DNA from: Saccharum officinarum
Lineage: Eukaryota > Streptophyta > Magnoliopsida > Poales > Poaceae
NCBI GenBank assembly: GCA_020631735.1
Contig: CM036160.1
Span: forward strand, 5,316,407-5,380,406
Direction: 5' to 3'
DNA: 64,000 bases
Position numbers and translations under genes: made by a program. Positions 44,896-57,630 of the stretch are shown piece after piece; position 1 is the first letter of the stretch, and every line of letters begins with the position of its first letter. The notes below the pieces were generated by a model. It made no database searches and was not told the origin of the DNA. It saw only the letters and a list, made by a program, of their open reading frames with translations.

Positions 44896-45597
44896 TGGAG
44901 GAATTAAGTGCACTCTTGTGGTCATCATAGACAGCATTAGTAGGTTTTCTGGTGGGACTATGGGGGACCTATTTTGTGGTTCTTTTTTTTTTTTTTGCTG
45001 CTGGTATTGTCTGATGGCCTTCATGTTCCCTAGATCTTTGTGTAAGGAATGATTAGAAGTGGTCATATCGCTCAAGCAAGTAGCTAATGAATACATGTAT
45101 TCTTTGTCTGAAAGAAATTACTGGTGCTCAGGAAAACGAACTAATTATATTTCAAAGACTATTTCCATGCATGCCTTTTCGTCAGTAGTTTGGTTCAGCT
45201 TCTTTATAGCTTGAAATTTGGTTGGAATTAATACTGAACCTGGAATGTGTTGCTAATTTTCTTTTGTTATCATATTGTATTTTGAGCATGGCACATTTGT
45301 GTTGCCCGTTATTAAAAGAATGTGTGTAGCAGGATGTGGGCTATTAAACTATGGTTTTAAGGTTTGAGCCATTCATCACTCTTCGGTTGGTGAACAAAGC
45401 TCCAGCAGCGTGACATTAATCCATCTTCAGGATCTCGTCCATGATTTCGTCCATCAGATTCGACCAAGCCACATTACTCCTGCCTCTCAAAGCACCACTG
45501 TGGGGCTAGCTTGGTGGTGCTATTGACTGAGTGAATTCTTCTGAGACTGAAAACATTATAGAAAGAATATCAAACTATCATCAAATCATAAAAAATG
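44896..45597. other. 3' flank of F-box D, no gene
   Basis: AT-rich, with parts matching the 3' flank of copy C. No frame, terminal repeat or RNA gene was recognised. Confidence 0.5.
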
Positions 45598-46219
45598 TAC
45601 TACAATAGGAATGATTTTTAGAGGCGGCCCAGAAACTATATGTAGGGGCCCCTACCTAAGCATCTCTAAAAGTTAGCTTCTAAAGGCGGATATCTAACCA
45701 CCTCTAGAATTCGATTTGTAGAGGTGGACCGAATCCTAGCCGCCTCTAGAAATTGTTTTCTAGAAATTGGAAAACGAACAAAAAAAGGCAAAAAAAATTG
45801 CCTAAGAAACCTAGCTGAATCATAAGTCAGATGATTTTTCACACCAAATATAGACACGTGTGGCCACGAGGATTCAAACACAAGACATCTAGCCTCGTGT
45901 GTTGCTTTCCTTACAACTACGCCTCACAGTCCATGTGATTTTGTGATTATGTAACTGATACATTTCCTTTAATATTCATCTTAATAAAATTTGTAATGCA
46001 TATTTAAGACTCTAAATCAATTCAAATGAACAAGTTTGAACAAGGAAGTTTTAGATCTCTTTGTGTACTACAACTTCTATTTAGGTCATTTCTACATCTG
46101 AATATACTTAAAAAAATGAATTTCAATCATTAATCTTAAAACACAATTTATAGGCCCTAAAAGATTTTAAATGAAAAACTCAACTAGAAAGTTGCTTTCT
46201 AACACTACCAGAAACAGTA

Positions 46220-46515
46220 TCTTTGCCGAGTGTCATATGCTTTGCCGAGCGCCAAATATCGGGCGCTCGGCAAAGAATCCTTTACCGAGAGCCTGCGCTC
46301 GGCAAAGGAGAGCTCGACTCTCGGCAAAGATTGGCTCTCGGCAAAGCCAAACTTTGCCGAGAGCTCGACTCTCGGTAAACAAAAAATCTCGGTAAAGCCT
46401 CAACCCCACAAACGGTACCCTTACGCCGTCATCTTTGCCGAGAGCCTGCTGTTAGGCTCTCGGCAAAATATTTTCTTTGCCGAGAGCCTCAGCCAAGGCT
46501 CTCGGCAATTTTTTT
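46220..46515. repeat. CACTA left subterminal repeat array
   Basis: About a dozen copies of TTTGCCGAG(A/C)GCC or its complement GGCTCTCGGCAAAG occur in alternating orientation. In CACTA elements such motifs are binding sites for the TNPA-type protein. Many pairs are back to back and could fold. Confidence 0.9.
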
Positions 46516-46516
46516 T

Positions 46517-47422
46517 TTGATTTTTGGTCCCAAATTTTTTGTGCAGCCTTGCTACAGTACTAGAAGCCAAGATTTGAAATTTGGTGTATTTTCCATCCCT
46601 CTTGCTATATTTTGTGTATTTTTTCATTTTCTTGATTTTTTCCGCAAGACGCACATTTGTACTGCAGGTGCATGAAATAATAAATCTCAGCGATTCAAAA
46701 AATTATATTCATTCTTCCGAGGGTATTTCGATGCCGTATCTAGGGACAGACGCGGAAACTCGACCATCTCGTGCACGCGACATGGCGACCAAGTTGCGTG
46801 AGATTTGATTTAAAAATATATAAAATGTGAACGGAGTCGGAAAATCATGAAAATGGACGGGAGGCCTTGACATCGCATGTAGAAGCTATAAAATTTTTTT
46901 TGAAAATGTTTGAAGCAAGTTGTGCTGCAAGATGGTTGAAACCCTGAGATCTCCACATGTGATAACAAGATATCGCATGCGGAGATCTCAGGGTTTCAAC
47001 CATCTTATGTCACAACTTGCTCCAAACATTTCCAAATTATTTCCATAAACTCTACGTATCGTGTCAAGGCCTTCCGTCTATTTTCATGATTTTCCGACTC
47101 CGTTCGCATTTTATATATTTTTAAATCAAATCCTACACAACTTGGTCGCTATGTCTCGTGCACGAGATGGTCGAGTTTCCGCGTCTGTCCCTAGATATGG
47201 TGTTGAAATACTCTCGGAAGAATGAATATCATTTTTTAAATCGCTGAGATTCATTATTTCATGCACCTGCACTTCAAATGTGCGTCTTGCGGAAAAAATC
47301 AGGAAAATAAAGAAAATGCGCGAAATATAGCAAGAAGAATGGAAAATACACCAAATTTCAAACATGACCACCTACTACTATATCAAGGCTGCAGGAAAAA
47401 ATTGGGAGCAAAAATCCAAATA
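46517..47422. repeat. 0.9-kb inverted repeat inside the CACTA element
   Basis: The left arm (46517-46967) and right arm (46968-47422) are reverse complements at high identity with almost no spacer. Matching pairs include CTAGGGACAGACGCGGAAAC (46739) with GTTTCCGCGTCTGTCCCTAG (47176), and GGTTGAAACCCTGAGATCTC (46934) with GAGATCTCAGGGTTTCAACC (46982). The differences are mostly single substitutions. The subterminal motifs on either side extend the symmetry. Confidence 0.9.
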
Positions 47423-47434
47423 TATATATATTTT

Positions 47435-47775
47435 GCCGAGAGCCTCCTAAAGCTCTCGGCAAAGAGGCTCTTTGCCGAGAGCCTGGGCTTTGGGGGCTCT
47501 CGGCAAAGAGCGCCGGACGAAATTTTTAAAAATTATATATATTTTGCCGAGAGATAGGTCAGGTGGCTCTCGGCAAAGAGTTTTTATTTTTTTTATTTTC
47601 TTTTCCGAGAGCCACCTGACCTAGCTAGGTGGCTCTCGGCAAAGAGTTTTTATTTTTTTTCTTTGTCGAGAGCCTGGGTTTGGGGGCTCTCGGTAAAGAG
47701 GCTCTTTGCCGAGAGCCTTGGCTGGGGCTCTCGGCAAAGAAAATAAAAAAAAGAAATACTCTTTGCCGATAGCCG
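47435..47775. repeat. Internal TTTGCCGAGAGCC array
   Basis: Ten or so copies of the CACTA subterminal motif lie here, on the inner side of the inverted repeat and more than 1.2 kb from the left end. This mirrors the array at 46220-46515 and suggests that the left end was duplicated in inverted form. Confidence 0.85.
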
Positions 47776-48039
47776 CCTGATTTAGCTCTCGGCAAAGAGG
47801 ATATCTGAATAAAAACCGCCACCCGCGCCCCTCACCCCTCACAACCACGCCTCTCGCCCCCGCACCCGCGCCCCTCACCCGCGCCTCTCGCCCCCGCCAG
47901 GCCGTGCCCCCACCCCCGCGCCGCCGCCGCCGCCGCCCGCCGCCGCCGCCCGGCCGCGTCCTCGTCCGGCCGTTCAGCGCCGCCCCGGTCAAATTGAGCC
48001 GCCGTCCACGGAGGGGAGCCGCCGCCGTCCACGGAGGGG

Positions 48040-48339
48040 AGCCGCCGCCATTCAGGTACTTCCTCCCTCTCCCTCCCCCCTCCCTGTCTGTTGCATCCCC
48101 ATCCCTGTGCTGCTGCTGATACTCTCCATGCGGCGGCGGGTAGTAAGGGCGCTGCTGGTCGTTGAAGTAGCCTTGGTACCCCGGTGGAGGGTGGTGAGGT
48201 GGGGGGTAAGGCCCCGGAGGCGGCGGCGGCGGAGGTGGGTACACGCCATGGGGTGGTGGTGGTGGATGTCCATGGCCCGGAGGGGGAGGAGGGTACACAT
48301 CTGGTGGTGGTGGGTAAGGGTACGCCTGACGAGGATGCC
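48040..48339 (-). pseudogene. Captured proline-rich protein exon within the CACTA element
   Basis: Minus-strand reading begins after an ATTTCAG acceptor at 48340 and gives HPRQAYPYPPPPDVYPPPPP, further YPPPPP and HPPPP runs, then PPPGYQGYFNDQQRPYYPPP and a Gln/Asp-rich end near 48070. Upstream coding exons are not evident, so this looks like a single exon of a proline-rich plant protein. It may belong to the small cysteine-rich transmembrane (CYSTM) type, but the Cys-rich tail is not seen and that identification is weak. It runs against the transposase genes. There is no sign of independent expression. Confidence 0.45.
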
Positions 48340-48364
48340 CTGAAATTGCAGTGAGATGAACAAC

Positions 48365-50834
48365 AGTTGACTACCATACTTGCTGGATTTTGTTCTTGTG
48401 ATGACTTAAAATAGCAGAGGGATCAGACCAGTTGTGAATCAGATACTAGGTTGTTTCATCAAAAAAAAATCATATACTAGGTTACGGATGGATAATAGTG
48501 CTAGAAAGGAGATGAGGAGAAGATGGGGGTGAAGAAATTGCGTGCCTGGAGGAGGGTTCTGGTAGCTCATCTCTCTTTTCCCCTTTCCTCGTCCCTCCCT
48601 TTCCTGTGTTCTTGCTTACGAGAACGAGATGGTTGTGTCTTCACAGTTCACACTGCTGACTGACTACTCGTGGTACTGGAGGGGACAGCATTACATCATT
48701 TTGTATGTACGGGCGTGATTGGTTCCTTGCGCATCGTACGTCGTAGCCTGGCTCGCACCAGCAGCAGTGCAGCACCAGGCTCTTGCTGGCCAGGATCAGT
48801 GCATCTACACGGTGACGAGTTTGCTTGGCTACACTCCTCTAGAAGAGCAAGTTTTCTTCGTATCTATGGAGCCAGGTTGGAGCTGCAGTGCAGCACTTTT
48901 GCATAGGATGAGACAAGCCTAGGTGCTACTTCAGGCTACCAAACACAGCAAAAAGTGTAGATGTTGTCATTCTGGAAATAGTTTTATCTTCTTACTATCT
49001 TCTTACTATATGTTGTCATTCTGGAAATAGTTTTGCGGCATCGTTTCTGGAGATGTTGCAAGATTCCAGTTGGTTTGTGAATAAATTGGACAATTTGATC
49101 ATATTGTTTGTTGTAAGATTCCAGTTGGTTTGTGAATAAATTGTACAATGTTTCAGTTTGAAAAAAAGAACACTATGGAAGCATGTTCTTGATGCATCAT
49201 ATACTACTATGCTGTCAATGTTGTCACGATGTTGAGCATGCTATTCCCCGGGACACTCACCTGCAATCACGGTACGATTAGCCATAAATCGAATACCAAC
49301 ATGACAGACATCTAGAGAGAGAGAGAGAGATTTGTGATGAACACATTAACAAAACAAAAAGAGAAATAAACGAAATCAAAGATCAAGGTAGATCGAAAAG
49401 GACTGGAGTGAGATTTCACACCAGGTAGCTTTTCTAGGCCTACTTTTGTTGTTGTCAGTTTGTCACTTTAAGCAGCTACATCAACAAGCTGCTGCTGCTG
49501 GTCCAATACATGACTTTTATCAGACGCTTGTTACTATTGCTGCCTGCTGACGGTTCTCACTTTCCTAACACCTGCATGCCGATCACTTTTGTTCTCTTGT
49601 TTCCCATGCTTTTTCAATAGCAGATAGAGGTAGTCCTCGGTAGGTATATGTACAGTCAAGTTTTGTATTGACTATGTGTGTTGTGATTTAGGTTTCCTTT
49701 CCCTGGGACGGATCAGAGCACATGTACTGTGGCGATATAGCTGTTTCAATAGCGTAGTTGCCAAACTTTTTATGTGCAATCTACAGTTAACAGTTAATGA
49801 GTGAATGCAGTTTTTTTTCTGTTCCTTCTCATATACTAAATTTGCTCGTGCCATCCATAGTACTCTTCTTCTTGCTGGAGCTATGTCTCGAGCCTCTGGT
49901 ATTCTTCGCGCGTACGCAGGCAGTTAGAAACTTAGAATTAGGAGTAGTAGTATTTTTTTTGAGAATTGCCTGGGCCTTAGTAGTGTTATGCTAGTGTTTG
50001 CTACTGGGCCCTTGAGATCTTTGTACCACAGATGACGACGGATGGTTCCATTCCTCCTTACCATCCAGCTGCCATTTGCTTCCCATCCAGCTGCCATTTG
50101 CATTTGCATTTCTTCTCCCAGTCACATTTTCGAGCTGCTTTAGCATTAATGAACCACCAATATTTAAATCCTTTAGCTCTCCAAGATTACTACAGTTCAA
50201 ACCCTTCCTATCCAGCTGCCATTTGCTAGTCTATAGATCAGCAAAAATATAGTGCACTTTCTCATCTTAAGTTGTTTTAGAGTTTTCTAATAGCCTTCTG
50301 TTGATAACTGTAGTTGCAGGATCATCCACTGCAGGTCTGCCTGCACCGCTTCGCCTCGCCACTGCACCAACTCGTCACTGCGCCGCTAGCCTGACTCCGC
50401 CGCCACCCTAGGTATAAATAACCTCTTCTCCCAGATAAGGGTCATAGGTCATGAACCCAATTAGGCGTCTCCCGTCCGAAAGAGATACGGTTGAAGGTAT
50501 GCAGATCTCTACATGTCAATAACTGTATCTGTTTCGGATTGTCCACGTTACTTGGACAGCCCGCGGATGCGTTGATGAGGCTAGCTCCCATTGTCTGCCC
50601 TGATTCGAGACGGAGTTTCGCATCACCTCCCTGTTGTTCTCCGGATACACACTCTCCCTACAGGGACGTGTATCGGAGAAAACAGCGGGGAGGTGCTGCC
50701 AAAATTCTGTCTTGGGTTGGGGCAGAAAATGGGAACTATCCTCGTCTACGCATCCACGGGTGGGATTAGGACTTATCCTCACCTATTAGATGACAATAGG
50801 ATGTAAGTACTTGGATGTAGATGTAAGTACTCGG
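48365..50834. other. CACTA interior upstream of the transposase, no recognised gene
   Basis: Contains a (GA)n run at 49313-49332, three copies of CCATCCAGCTGCCATTTG near 50060-50225, a duplicated GTAAGTACTYGGATG near 50805-50840, and a MITE-like piece at about 48710-48955 (GGCGTGATTGGTTCC to CAGGCTACCAAACAC). No coding frame could be assigned. The last few hundred bases are presumably the transposase promoter and leader. Confidence 0.45.
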
Positions 50835-53800
50835 ATGGATGACAGTAGGATGGATGACCGTCAGTGGATGTACTCGGGCCGTAGAAGCAAGAGTGATTTC
50901 AGTGATGAATGGTTGCACAAGACAGATGCTTTCTTGAACCATGCATTTGGCCCGGTTCGACGAGGAGAGATGAAAGTATTGTGCCCGTGCAGCAGATGTG
51001 GGAACCGGCGAAGGCAAGACAAGGAGAACATGGGTAAACATCTTCTGAACCATGGATTCACGCGCGGACTACACCCGGTGGATCTACCATGGTGAAGTAC
51101 ATCATTTGAGAGAGGAGGCGGTGCGACCACGTATGCAGGACTTTGATGCTGATGCTGGGGTAGCAGACCTGTTAGATGACTTCCAACAAGCACAGTACGC
51201 TGCAGGACGTACGGAGGAGGAGATGGAGAAGACCGCAAAGGGGTTCTACGACATGATGTCTTCGGCACAGAAACCCCTTTATGATCGGACAACAGTTTCT
51301 CAACTGGATGCCATTGGCCGTGTGATGGGGTTCAAGTCCCAGTTCAACCTGAGTCGAGAAGCGTTCGATGGTATGTTGGCCCTATTTGGTAGCATGCTTT
51401 CGGACGGCCACATATTGCCAAAGAGCCTGTACGAGTCACAGAAACTGCTTCGTGCACTGAAGATGCCATATGAGCAGATACATGCATGTCCAAATGGGTG
51501 CATCCTCTTCAGAAAAGATCTCAAGGATGCAGGTTACTGTCCGAAGTGTAAAGCGTCGAGATACATGGAGGTAGACGATGGTGAAGGCCTGAAGAGACAA
51601 CTTTCTATCCCCATGAAAGTCCTGTGTTACCTGCCGTTCACACCGAGGATCCAACGTCTCTACATGACCGAGGAATCTGTGAAACAGATGAGATGGCACA
51701 AACAGGGTACACGATACAATCCTGAGAAGATGGTACATCCCGCCGATGGTGAAGCATGGGTCCACTTTGATCGCATTCATCATGACAAAACTAGAGAGGC
51801 TCGTAATGTTCGTGTTGCGTTTGCTACAGACGGTTTCAACCCCTATGGACTCATGGCTGCCCCCTACACCTGTTGGCCCGTCTTCGTTATCCCCCTCAAT
51901 CTTCCCCCCGGCGTCCTATTTCAACGTCATATTGTCTTCTTGTCGTTGATAATTCCTGGACACCCGGGGAATAACATGGGTGTGTACATGGAGCCTCTGA
52001 TTGATGAATTGGAAACTGCTTGGAACGAAGGGGTATTGACATACGACCGAGCTTCAAGGTCAAACTTCACAATGCATATCTGGTACCAGTACTCACTGCA
52101 TGACTACCTGGCATATGGGATATTCTGTGCCTGGTGTGTCCACGGCAAGTTCTCATGCCCGGTTTGCAAGACAGCTATGAGATTTATCTGGTTGAAGAAG
52201 GGTGACAAGTATTTGGCGTTCGACCAACATCGACAATTCCTGCCTCTTGACCATCCTTTCAGACAAGACACCAAGAACTTCACCAAAGGGGTCATGGTGA
52301 CAGATCCGCCACCCCGGATGCTGACCGGTGCCGAGGTTCATGCTCAAATAGATGCTCTCAAGTTCAATGAAAGAGACGGTCGTTTTGCGGGGTATGGTAA
52401 GGAACATATGTGGACGCATAAGTCAGGCTTGGAAAGGCTCCCCTATTACGATGACCTTCTTCTGCCACATAATATTGATGTAATGCACACTGAAAAGAAC
52501 ATCGCTGAGGCACTTTGGGAACACTCATGGACACTGAAAAGTCCAAGGACAACCCTAAGGCTAGATTAGACCTGACACTCTTGTGCGATAGACCAAAGCA
52601 AGAGATGCGGTCTCCTCAACCCGCAGGAGATGGACACGGCCCAAGGCCGATTTCGTCTTGAGCAGGCCACAAAGGAAAGAAATACTTCAATGGATCCAGA
52701 CATTGACGTTCCCTGATGGATATGCAGCGAATCTGAGGAGAGGAGTCAACTTATCTAGTCTGCGAGTCCTAGGAATGAAGAGTCATGACTTCCACGTATG
52801 GATCGAGCGCCTTCTTCCGGCGATGGTTCGAGGCTATGTTCCTGAGCCTATGTGGGTTGTCCTGGCAGAGTTGAGCTATTTGTTCCACCAACTTTGTGCC
52901 AAGGAGATATCTCGGTCCGTCATTGCAGACTTGGAGAAAGCTGCACCTGTGTTGATCTGTAAGCTGGAGAAGATCTTTCCACCAGGCTTCTTCACTCCGA
53001 TGTTGCATTTGATCGTACACCTCCCTAATGAGGTTCGAATGGGAGGGCCTGTGCATTGCCGTTGGTGCTATCCAGTCGAGAGAAATCTGAAGACTCTTCG
53101 CAAGAAATGTAGAAACAAAGCCAAAATTGAGGCTTCCATTGCAGAGGCATTCATTCTAGAGGAGGTGTCAAACTTCACTGAACAATACTACCCGAGAACC
53201 TTCCTAGCGTGCATAATGCACCCCCTCGTTACAATGCTGGAGGAAATGAATCGAGTCTTAGCCTTTTCCGAGGCCAGCAAGGCGCGACAAGTGGATCCAC
53301 AGTTAAGCAGTTGAACTATGAAGAGTGGCGAAAGATCATGCTATACGTGCTTACCAACCTTGATGAGGTGCAGCCGTACATGGGGTAAGTTCTCAACTAT
53401 GTTCATTCAATTCGCCGACACTATTCTGCATCAAACACCCTTGTTTTTCTTCCGTACAGGGAATTTCTTCATCAGTTCTGGAATGGGCCAAGGCCTCCTT
53501 CTGACCCGGTAGCCGAAACCCTAATTGCAAACGGGGCGGGGCAAGGGAGGCCCGATTTCATTTCTTGGTTCCGACAGAAGGTCCTGTCCAACCGAGGTCA
53601 TACTTAGTCCGACATTCCAACTTGCTCCTACGTTCGGACTTAATAACGTTATACCTTGCTTCACCTTGCAGGCTCAGACCGATGCGTCTATGAGTCAAGA
53701 GCTGAGACAGGTTGCAAACGGCTTTGACCGTAGGGTCAAGTCATTTAACGGTTACGACGTGAATGGATATCGCTTCCACACAGCGATATACGAGCAGAGT

Positions 53801-54456
53801 CGGCCCAATCAGAAAACCACAAACAGCGGAGTTTGTACTCCAGGCAATGACAACCGTGACTACTATGGAAGAATTGAAGAAATATATGAACTTTCATTTC
53901 ACGGTGACAAGCCTCTGAATCCTGTAATGTTCAAATGCCATTGGTTCGACCCTGGAGTAACGAGGCTCACACCAAATCTTGGGCTAGTTGAAATTCGACA
54001 GGATTCTGTCTATCCAGGAGCCGATGTGTATATTGTGGCTCAACAGGCCACGCAGGTTTATTACACACCATATGCGTGCAAAAGCAAAGAGCATATCTTG
54101 GGTTGGTATATTGTGCACAAGATATCGCCACATGCTAAACTACCTCTCCCCAACGATGAGGATTATAACTTCAACACAAACACGTATGATGGGAGTTCTT
54201 TCAAGAAGCTGGGTTACAAGGGACGTTCACGATAGACTTAACCGAAGCGATGGAAATGGAAGTAGAGAATGATGACGAGGACGCTGGGGATGAGGTGGTA
54301 AATGAGAAGGACATACAAATGCTAGAACGATTCCTTTTAGGCGAAGCAAATGAAGACAACCTCCCGTCTTCGGATACTGAGGAGTACTTAGACATGGTTG
54401 ACAGCGATGATGACACTTATGCTCCGGCTAATCCCGATGATGCAGATTATTTCTAA
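50835..54456 (+). pseudogene. CACTA TNPD-type transposase (Transposase_21), frameshifted
   Basis: The start is probably ATGGATGACAGTAGG at 50835. The N-terminal transposase-associated domain (WMYSGRRSKSDFSDEW, VLCPCSRCGNRRR, HLLNHGFTRG) is followed after a frameshift near 51068 by the Transposase_21 core in one long frame to 52569 (HACPNGCILFRKDLKDAGYC, YCPKCKASRY, then HNIDVMHTEKNIAEALW). Further shifts occur near 52517 and 52635. DUF4218 follows at 52650-53314 (HLPNEVRMGGPVHCRWCYPV), then an intron-containing stretch, DUF4216 (FKCHWFDPG, GLVEIRQDSVY) and an acidic tail after another shift near 54220, ending at 54456. The protein would catalyse CACTA excision and insertion. At least four indels break it now, but most of the sequence is intact, so the loss is recent. 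Confidence 0.9.
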
Positions 54457-54597
54457 TTCACGTAATATTATGTTATATTCTACACCTGTTATGTTTTTTC
54501 TTAGGATCTAGGGTTTTATTTATTTTGCATATATTTCATTATGTTATTTCTAATACAATATTGTTTGTTCTGTTTAAATGCAGGAGGTCGAGCCAAG

Positions 54598-56651
54598 ATG
54601 CCAGGCGGACGTCAGAGGTCGATGAGCTCCCTGTACCGGGCCTCGCAGGACGACGGGCCATCTCGGCAAAGGAGGGGTCGCCGCCGGAGGGAGCTGACTC
54701 CACCGGAGGACGAGGTGCCGGCCACGCCCGAGGCCGAGGCTCAGGCGGATGAGGGGCAGGAGGACCCCGAGCAGGAGGATGAGCCGTCGGCCGAGGCAGA
54801 CGAGGGTTTGGCTGCCTCAGGGGCGTCCACACCCTACTTGCGAGGTCCCGCCAGCCTCCTGGCCGATCGATACCACTTCACCAACGCCCAGTGATCCGCC
54901 CCGTTGGACAAAGGTACATGTTTTAACTACTCGTTCATATGATATGTTTAAAATTGAAATAAACTAATAATCTTTCTGTATCACTTGTGCAGGCATTGGG
55001 AGTTTGTGGAGGGTCGTGGCCGCAAACCCAATGGCATCCTGGGTCTCCTGTGCCGTGAGCACTACCCCGCATAGTACAGTATGCCGGGAGACAGAGCCGG
55101 CCTACACATTTGACCACTACACCGTCGCCCCAGACTCGGACTACCCAAACAAGGCGGCGAGGGTCAGAGCGGAGCTGTGGGTAAGTCTTCGTCACACAAC
55201 ATCGCATTCATCGTACTTTTCTTGAATTACTTAGAGTTTGTATTGCATCTGTATGCAGGACTTCTATAGGTGTGAGCAGGGGAAGGAGGCACAGGCGGAG
55301 GTGGTGAGTACAAGGTCCTGCAGGAAGCTCGTCACCGACATCATCTACGAGGCGAGACTTCAGGCCATCGTCAACTACAACGCCACGGTCGAAGGACGGA
55401 GGGTCTCGAAGGTCGAGGCGAGAGGCATGACGCTGAGCCGGGCGCAGTACATTCAGGTAAGCGATTCCTTTTGAGATTAAGCTATGCTCATTTCATCTGA
55501 CGCTTATATGTGAAATACTTGATGATGTGCAGATGGTCCCCCAATGGTGCCAGTCGTTTCCCGAGTGCTGGGAGATGATCGTGGACCGGTGGCTCTCTGA
55601 AGAGTGGACCGCCAGCACGCCGAGGCCCGGGAGGCGCGTCTACAGATGCCAGGTGTACCACACCACCAGGGCAACCGCAACCTAGCCGAGTACGCACAAG
55701 CTTGGGTACGTGAAACACTTTATGTATTGTAATGCTCAAATGTTGCCTAATTACTAATCATCTTGTTGTCTTCCTCGCAGACGGCGTCACACGGTGGCCA
55801 GCCTTGTAGCACGTTCATGGCATACGCCATGTCCCACAAGGGCAAGGCCACCGCACCGGAGACCTCCTACAACCCCGACGACCCCCCGAGGCATACTTCA
55901 ACTCCAGCGTCCACACCCGCCTCGCTGACTACACAGAGGCAGCAAGGGCGGTCCATGGGGCCGACTTTGATCTGGCCAGCGAGGACTTGGACGGAAGCCT
56001 CGTGATGAGGGTCGGAGGAGGGAAGAAGCACGGGCGGTATTGGCTTGGCGACGGCGTCATCGACTCGTCCTCCACTCCCACTCTGTCCCAGCTCCGAGCA
56101 CAGACCACGAGCGGGAGCGTCCCCATACGCCCACGCCCGTCACCTTCGCAGTCGCGGGTCGCCGAGCTCGAGGTTATTTTTGTTTTACTCGTCGTACATT
56201 GATGTTTAAATGTTTGCATTGTTCTAACATTCCCTTTGTATTATCGCAGGCCCGCCTGGAAAGAGAAAGGGAGGAGCGCAAGCTTGCCGAGGCCCAGATG
56301 CGGTCCCAGATGGAGGCCCGGTTGGAGGCCCAAGCTAAGCAGATGCAAGATCTCATCACGTTCATGGCCTCCCAGGGCATGCAGGTGCCCGCGGCGCTCA
56401 TGGCTCCTCCACCGCCGTCTCAGAACGCGGATGCTACTCCTGTGAGTATCGATTCCTCAGTGTTTTGTTTCTGCATTTGCTTGTCTGACATAGACATCTA
56501 ATTTTTGCAGCCTCCGTCGGCGGGTTCGAACAACCCGCAAGCGCCTGGATGGAACACGCCCGGGGGGCGGGACTGCTTCTCCGGGGTGGCCAGGGCAAGG
56601 TTGGCCATGAGTGTGTTTAAAGTGTCGTCTCTAGTAGATTGTGAACTTTAG
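54598..56651 (+). pseudogene. CACTA Transposase_24 (Ptta/En/Spm, TNPA-like), seven exons
   Basis: The probable exons, all with GT-AG borders, are 54598-54913, 54993-55180, 55259-55456, 55533-55705, 55781-56172, 56250-56441 and 56511-56651. Exon 1 is Arg/Glu-rich. Exon 2 starts HWEFVEGRGRKPNGILGLLC and continues YTFDHYTVAPDSDYPNKAA. Later exons carry YRCEQGKEAQAEVVSTRSCR, MVPQWCQSFPECWEMIVDRW, a DFDLASEDLDGSLVMRVGG stretch and a C-terminal coiled coil (LEREREERKLAEAQMRSQME). These are the conserved blocks of the plant En/Spm Transposase_24 family (PF03004), thought to bind the subterminal repeats. Small indels at the exon 1 end (near 54893) and in exon 2 (near 55070 and 55090) break the frame. 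The last exon, by contrast, is fully open to TAG. Confidence 0.85.
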
Positions 56652-56884
56652 AATGAAAACTTATTATATTTCGATGATAACTTGTAATGGTTAACTTTCG
56701 TTTAGTTCAAATATTGTGATGAATGTGCTATATGCGTGGTGTATGTGAACGTGATATATATGTGATGAATGTGATATGTACATGTGATATATGTGTTTAT
56801 ACGTGATGAATGTGATTCATATGTAATGAATGTGATTTGTATGTGTAATGAAGTGGAAAATCAAAAGAAAAAAAACAAAATTTC

Positions 56885-57630
56885 CCACTTTGCCGATGGT
56901 TGCTCTCGGCAAAGGCTGCCTTTGCGAGTGCAATGGTCATTGCACTCGGCAAAGCTGGGCAACAAAACTGCAAAAATACCATTTCCCAGCTTTGCCGAGC
57001 GCAATGACCGTTGCACTCGGCAAAGGACAGGCTTTGCCGAGAGCCTGGCCAGACTGGCCCTCGGCAAAGAGTTTTTTTTAAAAAAAAATGAAAATATTTT
57101 GCCGAGAGCCAGGACAGCAAGGCTCTCGGCAAAGAGTTTCCAAAAAAAAAAGAAAACTCTTTCCGAGAGCCAGTCTGGCCAGGCTCTCGGCAAACATTTT
57201 TTTAAAAAAAAAGAAAAATGTTTGCCGAGAGCCTGGCCAGACTGGCTCTCGGCAAAGAGGTTCCAAAAAAAAGAAACTCTTTGCCGAGAGCCAGTCTGGC
57301 CAGGCTCTCGGCAAACATTTAAAAAATCTTTGCCGAGAGCCAGTCTGGCCAGGCTCTCGCAAACATTTTTTTTAACAAAAAAGAAAAATCTTTGCCGAGA
57401 GCCAGCCAAAGGGCTCTCGGCAAAGAAGCGGCCCGTTAACGCGCCTTTTCTTTGCCGAGAGCCGCGTTGGCTCTCGGCAAAGCCTTTGCCGAGAGCCCGA
57501 TAAACGGCTCTCGGCAAGAAGCTTTGCCGATCGGGTTTGCCGAGCAGCTGCCGAGAGCAGCTCTCGCAAAGCCTTTGCCGAGGGTCTAAGAGGCTTTGCC
57601 GAGAGCCTGGAGCCCTCGGCAAAGCCGCCA
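56885..57630. repeat. CACTA right subterminal repeat array
   Basis: More than 25 copies of the TTTGCCGAGAGCC motif occur in both orientations. They are often paired as hairpins separated by GGCCAGACTGGC or poly-A spacers, for example at 57080-57140 and 57160-57260. The open frames across this array (Ala-Glu-Ser-rich) are repeat artefacts. Confidence 0.95.

Noticed and set aside
46220..47775. Regularly spaced repeats resembling a CRISPR array
   Set aside because: Motifs alternate in orientation, spacing is irregular, the setting is a plant CACTA terminus and no cas genes exist.
47621..48298. A full-length 225-residue proline-rich protein gene
   Set aside because: After the Pro-rich exon the frame runs into GC-rich repeats and the CACTA subterminal motif, so only the part from about 48040 to 48339 looks like exon sequence.
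56784..57622. Long frames of 239 and 253 residues over the right CACTA array
   Set aside because: The predicted peptides are repeats of the translated TTTGCCGAGAGCC motif in different frames, so they reflect subterminal repeats.
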